A stretch of 64,000 bases of DNA. It comes from Elmis aenea. Taxonomy: Eukaryota > Arthropoda > Insecta > Coleoptera > Elmidae. Positions 33,901-42,951 of this stretch are shown here, piece after piece. The stretch covers positions 58,752,966-58,816,965 of the forward strand of contig OX393576.1 in assembly GCA_947652605.1 (NCBI GenBank), read 5' to 3'. Numbering within the stretch: position 1 is the stretch's first letter; the number at the start of each line of letters is the position of its first letter. Below the pieces are notes generated by a model, which was given only the letters and a program-made list of their open reading frames with translations, was not told the origin of the DNA and searched no databases. The position numbers and the translations under genes are program-made.

Positions 33901-36900
33901 AAATAAGTCTCAAACTTTTTCCAGCTACAAAGCAAAGTTTCTATAACGTCTTTCTGATCGAAATTGCTTGAATTTTTTGAAATGTGCTGAAGTGTTTCAT
34001 TGATATAAAAACAAATTTGGTCTAGGGGTGCTCTTTTTGCGAATATGGAGTCTATGAAATGCTTGAATGTTCCGGTAATTCTGGTAATGATGATATTTTT
34101 GAAGGTGTTAAAGAAATATGTTCCACATTTATGGACCTGGTTAGTCTCTTGATGTCTTCCTTCAGCGTTGCTGCTTAAGCAGTCGATCAAAGCTTCAAAT
34201 TCCTCGTTGCTCTGCAATGCCAATTCTAGTTTAAGTTCACAAAACTCTAATATCCCCCCTTCTAATTTATTAAGTATTATCTCTCCATTCTGCTGTTCCG
34301 TTAAATTATCATACAGGTCTTTAACTTTAATTCCAGTCCCGAAATTTTCCATGTTAAGTTGTCGTGAAATTTCACATTTCCTCAACAGCAAAATGCCTTT
34401 AATTAAATGACGTTGCCGTAGTGGTATTACATTCGATTTCAAATTAGTTTCACTCAAACTTTTATTGGCTACGTATATTGTTAATCTTTGTATCAATGCA
34501 TCTGATGGTAAGTGTGCTACAATTAAATTTAATAAATCTGTTATTGTATCAGAAATATCTGGATCTAAGGGGCCATGTCCTAAAGCAGGAGCATCAAAGA
34601 TGCAATTGCAAACTAAGCTCCACAAAGAATTGTTCCAAAACCTTGCTAAATCATCCATGATGTAATTGGCTTTAACGTTTTTCTCCAGAAACATATTTGC
34701 AAATTTCATAATCTTAGTTACAAGCACGAATTTTGTGGTGTTAAAATATTCTTTTTCAAACTGAGTGAATGCAATATTTTCACTTCCAGAAATTAAAGCT
34801 ACAGTTTCTTGCACAGTTCTGTCTTGTACTGATTCCATAAAGTACTGAAGAGAGACTACAAAATTGCTTTTTTGGGAATGGTACTCAGAGGGCACCAAAT
34901 TATTTGAGAGAACGAAGTAGTAGCCATCTACAGCGCATACCAGACTCTGTAGCCATTTAAATAAACCATCAACTCTCCCACAGTGATTGATGTCACTCAA
35001 CCTGGGACACTTCAAGAGTTCGTGTTCGTAAGTCGAAGAAATCCATTCCAGATCAGAATTGACATGTTTTTCAATGAAGTCACGTACAGTTTGGCAGTCA
35101 CTGGTTAGAGGAGCAATCTTGCAAAACATTGTGATGCATTTGTTTCTGCAAGATTCCTTAATCGAACCTGTTTGTTGTAGCAGCCAATATGCTGCATCTT
35201 TAAGGGAATTTCCAGCAAAACCTGGTGGAGTAAGTCTGTTGGTGTCTTTGGCATTGAAAATTGCAGACTTTTCAACAAGGCCTCTTTGTACATGATCCAA
35301 AGCTTGCAGTACTTGCGTGATGCAATAGTTACTGTCTAAAATGTGATCTTCCATCAATGACAAGTTCATCACCAATGAATATAGGATCTCCAACCAATAT
35401 GTGTTGAATATATAAGTGTCTTCTCGTAGGACGGTGTAGATGTTGTTGAAAATTAAAGCAGCTCCTAATCTTTTGTAAGGATCTGGATGTAAACTGTAGC
35501 AGTTGATTTTGGTAATCCAGATTTCAACGTTTTTGTGTTGCTTTGCATTTTTTTTACTTTGTTTAATAGCCCAATGTGTAAATTCCTTTATGCAAGTTCC
35601 AGAAAAATCTCTTATACTCGAATTTGTTGGATGTGTAATGCCTTCCTAAAATAAATAAATCAAAAGTTCAGTGGTTCACGATTAGTGGGGCATGAAGGAG
35701 TGAATATGTTAAGGGGGTTGCATAACACTTTATTAAAAAAATACATGCAAATTTTACTGAAAGAGGACATAATAATGTGATTTAAGATTCAACATAAACT
35801 AATTTTTAGTTTTTGGTTTATTATGCAGGTGTTTAGCTTAAAAAAACTTGGAAAATACTGGTCTACAAAATATCATCAAAAATCAGATACCTCTAATGCT
35901 TGTATTATGATGCTTGTTCGAGTATCATCCGAATTTTTTGGATGTGAAAACCAATGCATTAGTTGCAACATTAAAGGACCATATAGCTGTTGTACAACTT
36001 GGTCCATGTCACAACCCAACTGGAGTAGTGGACCAGTAATTTTTTTAAATATGGGATCCAGGTCTTTTAAACTTGTAGGGTCCATCTGCACACCTGTTCA
36101 TAATTTAAATTTTAACATCTTTGCATTGAGCAAAAACAATACACATAAAAAGAATTAAAAAAATTCAGTTTAACACATGTAATTAAGAAATTTAATCCTT
36201 TGTATTTGGGCACTGAAATAAAAGCATAAACAAAGGACACACACGCAGGAGATGAGATTTTTAAGGATGTAGACTAATTGATAAGATTGGCAATGATAAA
36301 ATCAGAAAAAGCCCAAGAGTGTAAGATAGAAAGACAAAGATAGGCACAAACGGCTTAAGATGGCTGGGACATCTACTATGCATGCCGGAAAGCAGGTACG
36401 CAAAAATGGGATGGAAAACAATGTTTGAGGGAAAAAGAAGTAGAGGAAGACTAAGAACAAAATGAGAAAAAGAAGTGAGAGATAGACTAGAAGAAAAAGG
36501 AGTCAGCTTGAGAGATGAGTCACAGTTAGCCAATGATAAATAGGGATGGAGATAGGGTTGCCAGAATCTCTTTTAAAGAGAACATGTCCTCTTTTTTATC
36601 CCGATCTTTTTGTTCACTCTCTTTTTTTATTCTGATAATTTTTTTCCTCTATTTTCCTTAGTTACTTTTGGTCAGATTTTAAAAAAAATTATAGAACTGA
36701 GTCGTTTATAGGCCAAAGCAATAAACTCCACTTTATGATTTTTTTAAAATTTTAGTGCCAAAGCACTTGATTGATGTTTAACTTTTTATGTTTAAGACCA
36801 ATTTCTTTAATAATTAGGTTTAACAGCATTAAATGTCAAAAAAAACTGTTGACCCTCGAATAATAAGTTATTTATTTCAGAATAAACAATTATTTCAGGA

Positions 36901-39900
36901 ATATACTAGGTAATAAATTTATTTTTTTACTTACAAATATTCTGCTTTGTTTGATAACGTAAAAAATGTTTACAAAAAAAACTTAATTTTTTTACAAATC
37001 GTATTTTTATTAACTATGTAGCAAATATAAATTATTTGTGTGGCATCCACTTGAAAAAGCCTAAACATACTTAAGATATTTATTGATAACAGGCGCCTAC
37101 TTAAATACAAAACGCAACCCATTTAGCAGGTTGCGCCTAAATATGTATGCAATGTGCTTAACAAAGCGCCTACTTTCGGCATTTTTAGGCAACCTGCGTA
37201 GAAAAGACGTTAAATTAATTGCATATCAATGTAGGCGTAATGTACAGTATGCAACCCACTAAACGTTGCGCCTATTGATAGGCAACCACGACACAAAACG
37301 CCTACATAGACATGCAACTAATTTGATATAACAGTTACGCGGCTGTCTAAAAATGACAAAAGTAGGCGTTTTGTTCAGCACACTGCATACCCATGTAGGC
37401 GCAACGTGTTAAGTGGGTTGCGTTCTGTAATTATGAATTACAATAAAAACTGAACAATATTGTTCATATGACAAACAAAATTAATTTCTGCAGTATACAG
37501 TACCAAGGTAATCGTAAACTTCAATAAAAATTAAAATAAATTGGGCTAAGATTAAGTTACTAAAGATTTGGTTTTGGACCAGAACTGTCAAAACACATTT
37601 ATTAGTAAAAATCCAATAAAAATTAAACAATGCAATATTAATGTCTCAAATATGGATTTATAAAGTATATTGCACTAACTCAATCGAAAAAGGAAATAAA
37701 AATCAAACCATATCTGGTAACGATTAAATTATTAAAAATTTTGTTTTAGACCAGAACTGTCAAAACACAATTTATTAGTAAAAATACAATAAAAATTAAA
37801 CAATGGAATATTTATGTCTTAAATATGATTTTATAAAGTACACTGCACTAACTCAATCAAAAAAAGAAATAAAAATTAAAATAGATCTAGTAACGATTAA
37901 ATTATTAAAAATTTTGTTTTAGACCAGAACTGTCAAAACACAATTTATTAGTAAAAATACAATAAAAATTAAACAATGGAATATTTATGTCTTAAATATG
38001 ATTTTATAAAGTACACTGCACTAACTCAATCGAAAAAAGAAATAAAAATTAAAATAGATCTAGTAACGATTAAGTTATTAAAAATTTTGTTTTGGATTAG
38101 AGCTGTCGAAACCCATGTATCAGTAAAAATCCGATAACAATTAAATGATACAGTCTTTATGTGTTTAATATGAATTTATGAAGTATATTGTATCAAGTTA
38201 ATCTGTAACTTGCCTAAAATTTAAAATATTGATGGTTACGAATAAGTTGTTAAGAAATATGAATTTCTGAAGTATACTGTACTGTCAATCGAGAACTTGA
38301 ATAAAATTTAAAATATTTAAGATAAAGAATAAGTTATTAAGAAATTTGTTTTAGACCATTAAATATTTCAGTCAAGAGTAATTGTTCACAAAAAATAAGT
38401 TCTCTTTTTACACTTTCAACTTCTGGCAACTCTAGATGGAGAAACATATTGAAGAACCACAAAAAATACCTTGACACCGAAAGGTACAAGAGGACCTGAT
38501 TAAGAAGAATTAAAAATGTACTTACATGTTCCTAATAATAACATGATAATCGCATGTAATAATTCGCAAGCTGTAATACGAATTTTACGATCACTGCAGT
38601 ACAGAGCCAGTTCTACTATTCTAGGAGTTAAGTTATCCAAATAAATGTTTAACTTGGCATCGCTGTAAGGTAACACTAACTTTAAATGAGAGGTTGTGCT
38701 CCAAACCACAGGTTCCACTTCGCATCCCGAACTAATAAACGACAAACACAAACTTGTATTAAGTTGCCCGATGAACTGTAGAATTTTTTTCTGGAGCATT
38801 AATAGTTCCGGTTCAGTTTCTATAACAACTCGACGTCTCTGAAGTACTCGATTTGTTTTTCGAGCTTTGAGTAACGCAGGTTTTGCTTCAAAATTTCCTC
38901 CTAATGATCTAGTACGTAAGTAAGAGTCTAAAGTTGGTAGCACTTGTTTTAGTAACGGTTCCAGTTCCTCTTCAGGTAAATCCTTGTGCCATTTTACTAA
39001 CACGTCGATGCCTAAGCTAGCTAATTTTAAATAGCTGCGTCCGATCGTGAATAAGACTATAAACGTGGGAGTAAGGCAAGGAAGTAGCTCTCTGATGATG
39101 AAAGATGGAGTGACCATAAAAACATGCAAGCAGGCGATTTGTAATTCTCCTTTGTATTGCTTCATTTTCCAGACAAGCTCTTTTATGAATTTACCAACAG
39201 CATAATAACAGGTTTTCACGTTTTCCTTTGCAAATATTTTGGCTTCGTTGAAAAAATCAACACAGTTGCAAATTTTTAAACCTGAGGAGAGCAATGTGTA
39301 AAAGCCACTAATTACAGGATGTTTAATAGATTTTGATATTATTTGATTGAAATACATGGGTATCCATTTTTTTAATGCGTTTGAGTCGATCTTGAGCAGA
39401 ATATCTTCATAAAAATCGACCACATTGCAAAATATAATGAGATCATTTATTTGAACGGCTTGGAGAGGTGATTCTGGATCGGTAACTGTAATACCGGCAT
39501 CGCTAACTGTTGTGTTAACATTTAATTTATTTATCAACAAAAACAGTGTCTTAATAATTTCATCCAGTAGCTTTTTATGAAGCAGTTTCTTCTCTGATAA
39601 TTTCACACCGTACTGTTCGTATCTAGATAAAGTATTGATTTTCAAGATGTCATTCCAAAATGGCAAATAATTTTTATACGTAATTATGTCGTTGATTTGT
39701 TCTTTGGCAATATCTGCTTCTGCAATCATAGCATGCGAACAGGTCCAAATAACGCCCTGGTATATGACGACTTCAAGAAAATGTTCCAGGGAGTTATTTT
39801 TCAATTTCATGACATGAAACACTGTTAATAAAAAAGCATCAACTACAATCTGGCGATGTAATATACCCAAAGAAGGAAACGACTTGATCATTTGGATCGT

Positions 39901-42019
39901 AACTTTCTTCAACATAATAAGTTCCGATTCATTTAATTCATTATGTTGCCCAATAAGGAATGAAAGTGTCTGAATATAGTCCGGTAGATATTCAAGATCG
40001 TCGGAACTGGGGTCTGGCTTAAGAATGTAAACATCATCGATTTTTTGGGAAATTGCCATTAGCATCCGGTTCATTTGCTGTGGAGTTAGGTGAACTCTAC
40101 AAGCTTTTGAAAACAGACCAAATCCACGGATGGCTAGTCTCTTTTGGAAATTTTTTGAATCAGGGTCATCCATTGCTTTTTTAAAACGGTTTAAAAATTG
40201 CTACAAGAAAAATTAATTAAATGAAACACAGGGAGTCCCAATAAATCCTCAGCCCTGCAAGTTCTTTAGTATTTGGGATAAAGTGTTTAATACTAAATAT
40301 TTAGAGGGTCGTTATTCATAGCTTACTTATTTAACAAATAAAAGATAAATCGATATTAAAATTTAAAATCTAATGCCTTAAAAAACAAATGAATGGATGT
40401 AAAATTTAACAACATGAAAACTTTCGGCTATATCTTTTTTCACCAAAGTGACTCTTAAAATAAAGACATTACAGATCTGGGGTGTTCTTATTGGGACACA
40501 CCTTATAAGGCCATATCTTACATTTAAATTTTTTTTTGCATGGTCATCTTGTTTGGTGCACAAAACATTAGCTATTTCTCTATAAAATGCATCTAAGGCG
40601 TAATAGCCAGATTTTTGATCCTCCACTCCAAAGCTTAACCATTCTAACAAAGTGGAATGCCACCAACCTATATCTGAATACACGTGGGAGGAAAATAGTG
40701 TGATGTGTGTGGTTAAAAGTGTGAGAGCAGCTAAAAATATAAAAAATAATAATATAACAACTTTTTTATTAATTTTCAATCATAAAAATTATAAGTTTTC
40801 AAGTACAAGTAAGCTGATATGATCCTTTGCTCAACAAAGCTGTGTTAGTATAGCTCAAAATGATCTGCTGGAAATATGATGGACACATTTTCAAGTTCTG
40901 TAATTCAAACTTAAAATTTATTAAGTACCTCTGTGTGGTTCTCTTGTTGAAGCTTCTTGGGCAAATGCCATTTTCTTTAAGTAACCATGTATTTTATTAA
41001 CAATCACAGGATCATTTTCTTCACTAATTGAAAAATTTTCAAGGAAATCTGAAAGTGCTTTCAAACATCCTTCTATTACGGGATAAGATTTATTTTTATC
41101 GATCTTGGAAAATTCATTATCCAGCTGGTTTAAGAGAACATGTAAGAATTGTGAATGGTTCTCTATGATATAAGGGTGTCGTTTGATGATGGTTCCTAAA
41201 GCTATGCACAGCTTTTTGTGAACTAAAAATAAAGCTTATAAAATTGATTCCGATAGGTTTCTTTGATTATTGTTTACCCGTGTTGCTGGTGTAAAGTTTT
41301 TTTCTTAAAAATTGAAATAGTTTGTTATATATGTCTTCAATCGTGGTGTCTCCTGCTGGAAACATGTTGGGCTTTTCAAAAAGTATATTAACTACTTGAA
41401 GGGCTTTAGCTTTCTCATTTGAACTAGCTGAAGATGATACAATAAGCAAACATGTACTTGCTATTTCAGCTGAATGTTTCTTCAAATCATTAGGCAAGTT
41501 GTTTATCAGGGTAAATATCAACTCCAGAATCTGTGAAATCGCTTTTTGGAACAATTTTTGGTGCAATTTTTTTTCTATGTATGTTAACAGTCCATGTTTC
41601 TTGTTAAAGAAGCTTGAAATATAAACCTCTGCAAAAATAGTGTTTCAATTTATTTTCATAAACAGTATCAAATCGATGAATGAAAAAGCCATTATTAAAA
41701 AAATTATTTAACTTTTATTATTAATCTCTCTAAAACTTACATACAATATGAAAGCTATTTACATAAAAATAAACATTAAGCGGAAGCTTCTTTAGTAATT
41801 TTACGTTAATTTAATGACGAAGTAATATTATTTAAAACTTGAATGATTTCTTAAAACAGTTCAGAATATTCTAGTATTAGTACCAATAATTGTGTGGGTT
41901 AAATCGTCCGAAGTGATTGTTTTTGAGAGATGCGAGATACATCTTTCTGCATCGGAAGGATCGTTGTTATTAATAAAATTGGATAACGTCTTATCCAAAT
42001 TTTGTATATTGGCCTCCAT
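18236..42019 (-). CDS. PRKDC: DNA-dependent protein kinase catalytic subunit (DNA-PKcs)
   Basis: Exons from 5' to 3': 42019-41884, 41628-41278, 41222-40929, 40730-40522, 40200-38526, 36093-35891, 35645-33649, 32364-30981, 30748-29108, 28548-28187, 26767-25701, 25469-25009, 22901-22690, 22638-22379, 22323-22097, 21973-21773, 19266-19013, 18953-18236. Together they give 11,652 nt, or 3,883 aa plus stop (human protein about 4,128 aa). All junctions use GT-AG and stay in frame. Residues 1 to about 2600 are helical HEAT-type solenoid. The FAT region follows to about 3420, and the PI3K-like kinase to about 3800 (FLVKYGEDLRQDQR, GIGDRHLSN, VDFG). The FATC end is GRMYAGWTAWV, which matches DNA-PKcs rather than ATM, ATR or mTOR. 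In other animals it is a nuclear kinase that binds Ku at DNA ends for end joining. Drosophila is generally said to lack it. Start: ATG at 42019-42017. Confidence 0.93.
19013..19266 (-). CDS. PRKDC: PRKDC exon 17, kinase
   Basis: Residues 3561-3644. VIPLTSNLGIIEWLQNTEVF is the hinge region and WINDAGGKGPESYFRACLKY the insert before the catalytic loop. Acceptor TTATAG, donor TGAG|GTTAAA. Confidence 0.9.
19425..21735. repeat. Direct ~190-bp duplication flanking 1.9 kb of PRKDC intron 16
   Basis: Sequence from about 19430 to 19618 (CTGAAATATATAAAATATCA, ATTATTTACAACTACTATCC) reappears in the same direction at about 21545-21735 with ~80% similarity. GGGGCCCTACGCAAGG near 19640 is also repeated near 21495. 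The 1.9 kb between holds the foldback at 19715-20903 and AT-rich sequence. Confidence 0.75.
19715..20903. mobile_element. 1.19-kb foldback element, ACAGGGTGGACC termini
   Basis: Almost the whole element is two inverted arms of about 550 bp. Ends are ACAGGGTGGACCAAATTCGA and its inverse, with TA on the outside. It lies in PRKDC intron 16 and has no coding content. Confidence 0.9.
21773..21973 (-). CDS. PRKDC: PRKDC exon 16, kinase N-lobe
   Basis: Residues 3494-3560. VRPIKLTIYGNNG and YPFLVKYGEDLRQDQRIEQL hold the ATP-binding Lys near residue 3521. Acceptor CTGTAG, donor TCAG|GTAATT. Confidence 0.93.
22097..22323 (-). CDS. PRKDC: PRKDC exon 15
   Basis: Residues 3418-3493, including EDYSPWLKNFSPGIIDTEIE and PGQYCGKKMPLIQYHVKIHG, the region just before the kinase N-lobe. 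Donor TGAT|GTAAGT. Confidence 0.9.
22379..22638 (-). CDS. PRKDC: PRKDC exon 14
   Basis: Residues 3331-3417, between FAT and the kinase. Acceptor TTTCAG, donor GCAG|GTAAAT. The open frame past the donor is intron. Confidence 0.87.
22690..22901 (-). CDS. PRKDC: PRKDC exon 13, FAT signature
   Basis: Residues 3261-3330. PIWMLLEWIPQLLAIL is the FAT signature preceding YPQAIMYAYRLS. Acceptor TTTTAG, donor AAAA|GTATGT. Confidence 0.92.
22983..24897 (+). mobile_element. Decayed hAT transposon in PRKDC intron 12
   Basis: Terminal inverted repeats are CAGGGCTGGGCAGTACTT and AGTACTTGCCCAGCTCTG. The first ~280 bp and last ~180 bp are packed with AGTACTT motifs. The interior holds broken transposase frames (23385-24041). 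The flanks GAGTCGAT and GAATCGAA are compatible with a diverged 8-bp duplication. Confidence 0.85.
23385..24041 (+). pseudogene. hAT transposase remnant
   Basis: Three frames. 23385-23591 includes IMEPLAATIIDLLQGEQSIY, typical of hAT transposases. 23677-23889 is an acidic linker. 23907-24041 has LPSSAHVERMFSFASIINAP and EKLVILKANAKL, the hATC dimerisation region. The N-terminal BED finger and catalytic DDE core are missing or unreadable, so it cannot be functional. Confidence 0.8.
25009..25469 (-). CDS. PRKDC: PRKDC exon 12, FAT region
   Basis: Residues 3107-3260, including KSMGNAYIKLAYYTQNLENE and LLRIKKLGYDYKNLFIEE. Acceptor TTTACAG, donor AGAG|GTAAGA. Confidence 0.9.
25701..26767 (-). CDS. 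PRKDC: PRKDC exon 11, FAT region
   Basis: Residues 2751-3106, TPR-like helices typical of FAT, with AIEAESTGQWRVAQEFYTRV and ENTVTTESQPSIWAALWD. Acceptor TTTGCAG, donor ATAG|GTAAGC. Confidence 0.9.
26801..27951. mobile_element. 1.15-kb foldback element in PRKDC intron 10
   Basis: TACAGGGTGGTCTATTTTCG at the left and its inverse at the right. The arms are about 550 bp, with an internal ~200-bp motif (AAGCGAGATATTTAACATTT) repeated in both orientations. No coding content. Short open frames are shadows. Confidence 0.9.
27952..28075. mobile_element. Short relative of the ACAGGGTGGTTC repeat family
   Basis: Ends with TTGAACCACCCTGTA and has an internal inverted pair (ATTCAATGGGATTGCATGGG and AATCCCATTGAATTTG). 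It directly abuts the previous foldback. The left border is unclear. Confidence 0.55.
28187..28548 (-). CDS. PRKDC: PRKDC exon 10, FAT region
   Basis: Residues 2631-2750, opening NDVQIARNLYRCLFDAVAE and ending TTYWVKLGE. Acceptor TTCTAG, donor GAGA|GTAAGT, exit phase 2. Confidence 0.87.
29108..30748 (-). CDS. PRKDC: PRKDC exon 9, with the phosphorylation-cluster region
   Basis: Residues 2084-2630. The end of the solenoid leads into HWRTQHASITPMF, then a Ser/Thr-rich linker with SQ/TQ sites near residues 2481, 2484, 2509 and 2535, then RQVMLYRKYRIGDYPDI at the start of FAT. The position corresponds to the human ABCDE autophosphorylation cluster. Donor AAAA|GTAAGT. Confidence 0.9.
30791..30973. 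mobile_element. 183-bp MITE filling PRKDC intron 8
   Basis: TATGGGTCAAATTCGATGGG at one side and the diverged inverse ATTTGGACTACTCTGTA at the other. It belongs to the ACAGGGTGGTCC group. It takes up 183 of the 232 nt of intron 8 and begins 7 bp from the donor of exon 8. Confidence 0.75.
30981..32364 (-). CDS. PRKDC: PRKDC exon 8
   Basis: Residues 1622-2083. It includes an acidic linker (EITEDDENHLKESEVEII). The donor CTG|GTGAGT is 7 bp from a MITE. The open frame past the donor is MITE sequence. Confidence 0.88.
32950..33421. mobile_element. 472-bp foldback MITE in PRKDC intron 7
   Basis: TACAGGGTGGTCCAAATTCG at the left and TTTGGACCACTCTGTA at the right. The arms are roughly 150 bp, including AAACGGTTAAAT and its inverse. 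It belongs to the same family as 30791-30973. Confidence 0.87.
33649..35645 (-). CDS. PRKDC: PRKDC exon 7
   Basis: Residues 957-1621, solenoid, the longest exon. It opens EGITHPTNSSIRDFSGTC and continues upstream of the first in-frame Met. Donor TAAT|GTAAGT, exit phase 2. Confidence 0.9.
35891..36093 (-). CDS. PRKDC: PRKDC exon 6
   Basis: Residues 889-956, including MDQVVQQLYGPLMLQLMHWF, a conserved DNA-PKcs stretch. Acceptor GAACAG, donor AGAG|GTATCT. Confidence 0.88.
36300..36541 (+). pseudogene. 3' fragment of a LINE reverse-transcriptase ORF
   Basis: Translation reads NGLRWLGHLLCMPESRYAK, then GKRSRGRLRTK, a stop, and EKEVRDRLEEKGVSLRDES. RWLGH..RMP followed by GRPR.RW is the common C-terminal end of non-LTR retrotransposon ORF2. 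One in-frame stop and loss of upstream sequence make it a dead 5'-truncated copy. It lies in PRKDC intron 5. Confidence 0.75.
37105..37430. mobile_element. Inverted-repeat MITE with TAGGCG motifs
   Basis: The left arm (CAAAACGCAACCCATTTAGC, AGCGCCTACTTT) and right arm (AAAAGTAGGCGTTTTGTTCA, GTTAAGTGGGTTGCGTTCTG) are inverted copies of about 110 bp. TAGGCG/CGCCTA is repeated throughout. Exact ends are uncertain. Confidence 0.75.
37490..38365. repeat. Degenerate tandem repeat, unit about 173 bp
   Basis: GACCAGAACTGTC recurs at about 37577, 37749 and 37922, with a diverged copy near 38095 and remnants on both sides. Units contain AATACAATAAAAATTAAACA. The middle two units are the most similar. 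It lies in PRKDC intron 5. Confidence 0.85.
38526..40200 (-). CDS. PRKDC: PRKDC exon 5
   Basis: Residues 331-888, HEAT-type helical solenoid. It opens QFLNRFKKAMDDPD and includes IRELLPCLTPTFIVLF. Acceptor CTTGTAG, donor ACAT|GTAAGT, exit phase 1. Confidence 0.9.
40522..40730 (-). CDS. PRKDC: PRKDC exon 4
   Basis: Acceptor TTTTTAG, donor AAAT|GTAAGA. Residues 261-330, including DIGWWHSTLLEWLSFG. The open frame continues past the donor but that part is intron. Confidence 0.83.
40929..41222 (-). CDS. PRKDC: PRKDC exon 3
   Basis: Acceptor TTTTTAG, donor AGAG|GTACTT. Residues 163-260, including KKLCIALGTIIKRHPYI. It has no ATG-led open frame of its own and was recovered from splice phase. Confidence 0.82.
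41278..41628 (-). CDS. PRKDC: PRKDC exon 2
   Basis: Acceptor TTTGCAG, donor ACGG|GTAAAC. Residues 46-162, helical, including ISQILELIFTLINNLP. Part of the N-terminal solenoid. Confidence 0.85.
41884..42019 (-). CDS. PRKDC: PRKDC exon 1, start codon
   Basis: Begins MEANIQNLDKTLSNF. Donor ATTG|GTACTA, exit phase 1. Residues 1-45. An earlier in-frame Met was not seen. Confidence 0.8.
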
Positions 42020-42336
42020 GATTTAAACTGCAATCTGCAAGGAATGTAATAAATTAAAATTTTTCTTTTATTATACAATTACTGTAACTAGATTATTTTG
42101 TAGGTTAAAAGTGCATGTTTACATGTGTTCATATGTGTTCTGTAGAGTTGATTTCAAAGTTTTATGCTTTTAATTTGAAGAGTTTTAGTTTTTGATTTTA
42201 TTAAGTGTTGTTATCGATAAATATTATTACATATCACTGATATATCATTGTAAATTTCTGGTGTACAAGGTCAGTTGGACATGTTATAGTTTTATGTTTA
42301 CACAGTATTAACCTCAAATTGTCATCAAGAAAAGTA
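42020..42336. promoter_or_regulatory. Candidate bidirectional promoter between PRKDC and mitochondrial SerRS
   Basis: 317 bp separate the two start codons on opposite strands, with no other gene between them. The interval is AT-rich. I see no convincing TATA box or initiator, and 5' untranslated sequence must occupy part of it. The inference rests on geometry only. Confidence 0.5.
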
Positions 42337-42951
42337 ATGATTAAGTTATTTCAAGTATTAAAAACAATATCAGCTAAAAGATGTCTTCACACGTCTCAAA
42401 AATGTTTATGGGATATACCAAAAGTTGCAGAATTTGATTTGGATTACTTGCTGGACCGAAAGAATAAAGCTGATATTACGAGTAACATACATAAACGTAA
42501 AGGTGTCGGAAACATTGATCTTATACATGAATTAAGAGAGAAATTGAATGCCCTTGACCCAACTGGTTCAGAATTTAAAACATTGGAGAGCCACCTATAT
42601 AAAGAATTCCTTAAAATTCCAAATAGAACACATCCGAATGTAGCAAAGTATACGGAAGAACCACATGTAGTGAAATATATAGGCGACAAAAAAATATTCG
42701 ACTATGAACCGAGAGAATTCCATGAAATAACGAAACGCTTGAATCTTGTTAGAACTGATCAGTTGGGTAATGTATCTGGGAATCGAAGTTATTTCATAAT
42801 GGGTGAAATGGCTGAACTTGAACAGGCTTTAATTAAATATGCTTTAAACAATTTGCTTAAACGTAAGTTTGAGCTTTTGTCTGTACCTGACATTTTACCA
42901 CGAGATATAATTGAAAGTTGCGGGCTGAACACGAGAGGAGAGAGAACGCAG
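42337..42951 (+). CDS. SARS2: SARS2 exon 1
   Basis: Encodes the presequence, a reduced tRNA-binding arm region and the start of the catalytic domain up to CGLNTRGERTQ. Donor CAG|GTAAAT, phase 0. Confidence 0.9.

Noticed and set aside
36261..36533. 90-aa minus-strand frame
   Set aside because: Antisense of the LINE ORF2 fragment; low-complexity Ser/Leu/Phe sequence.
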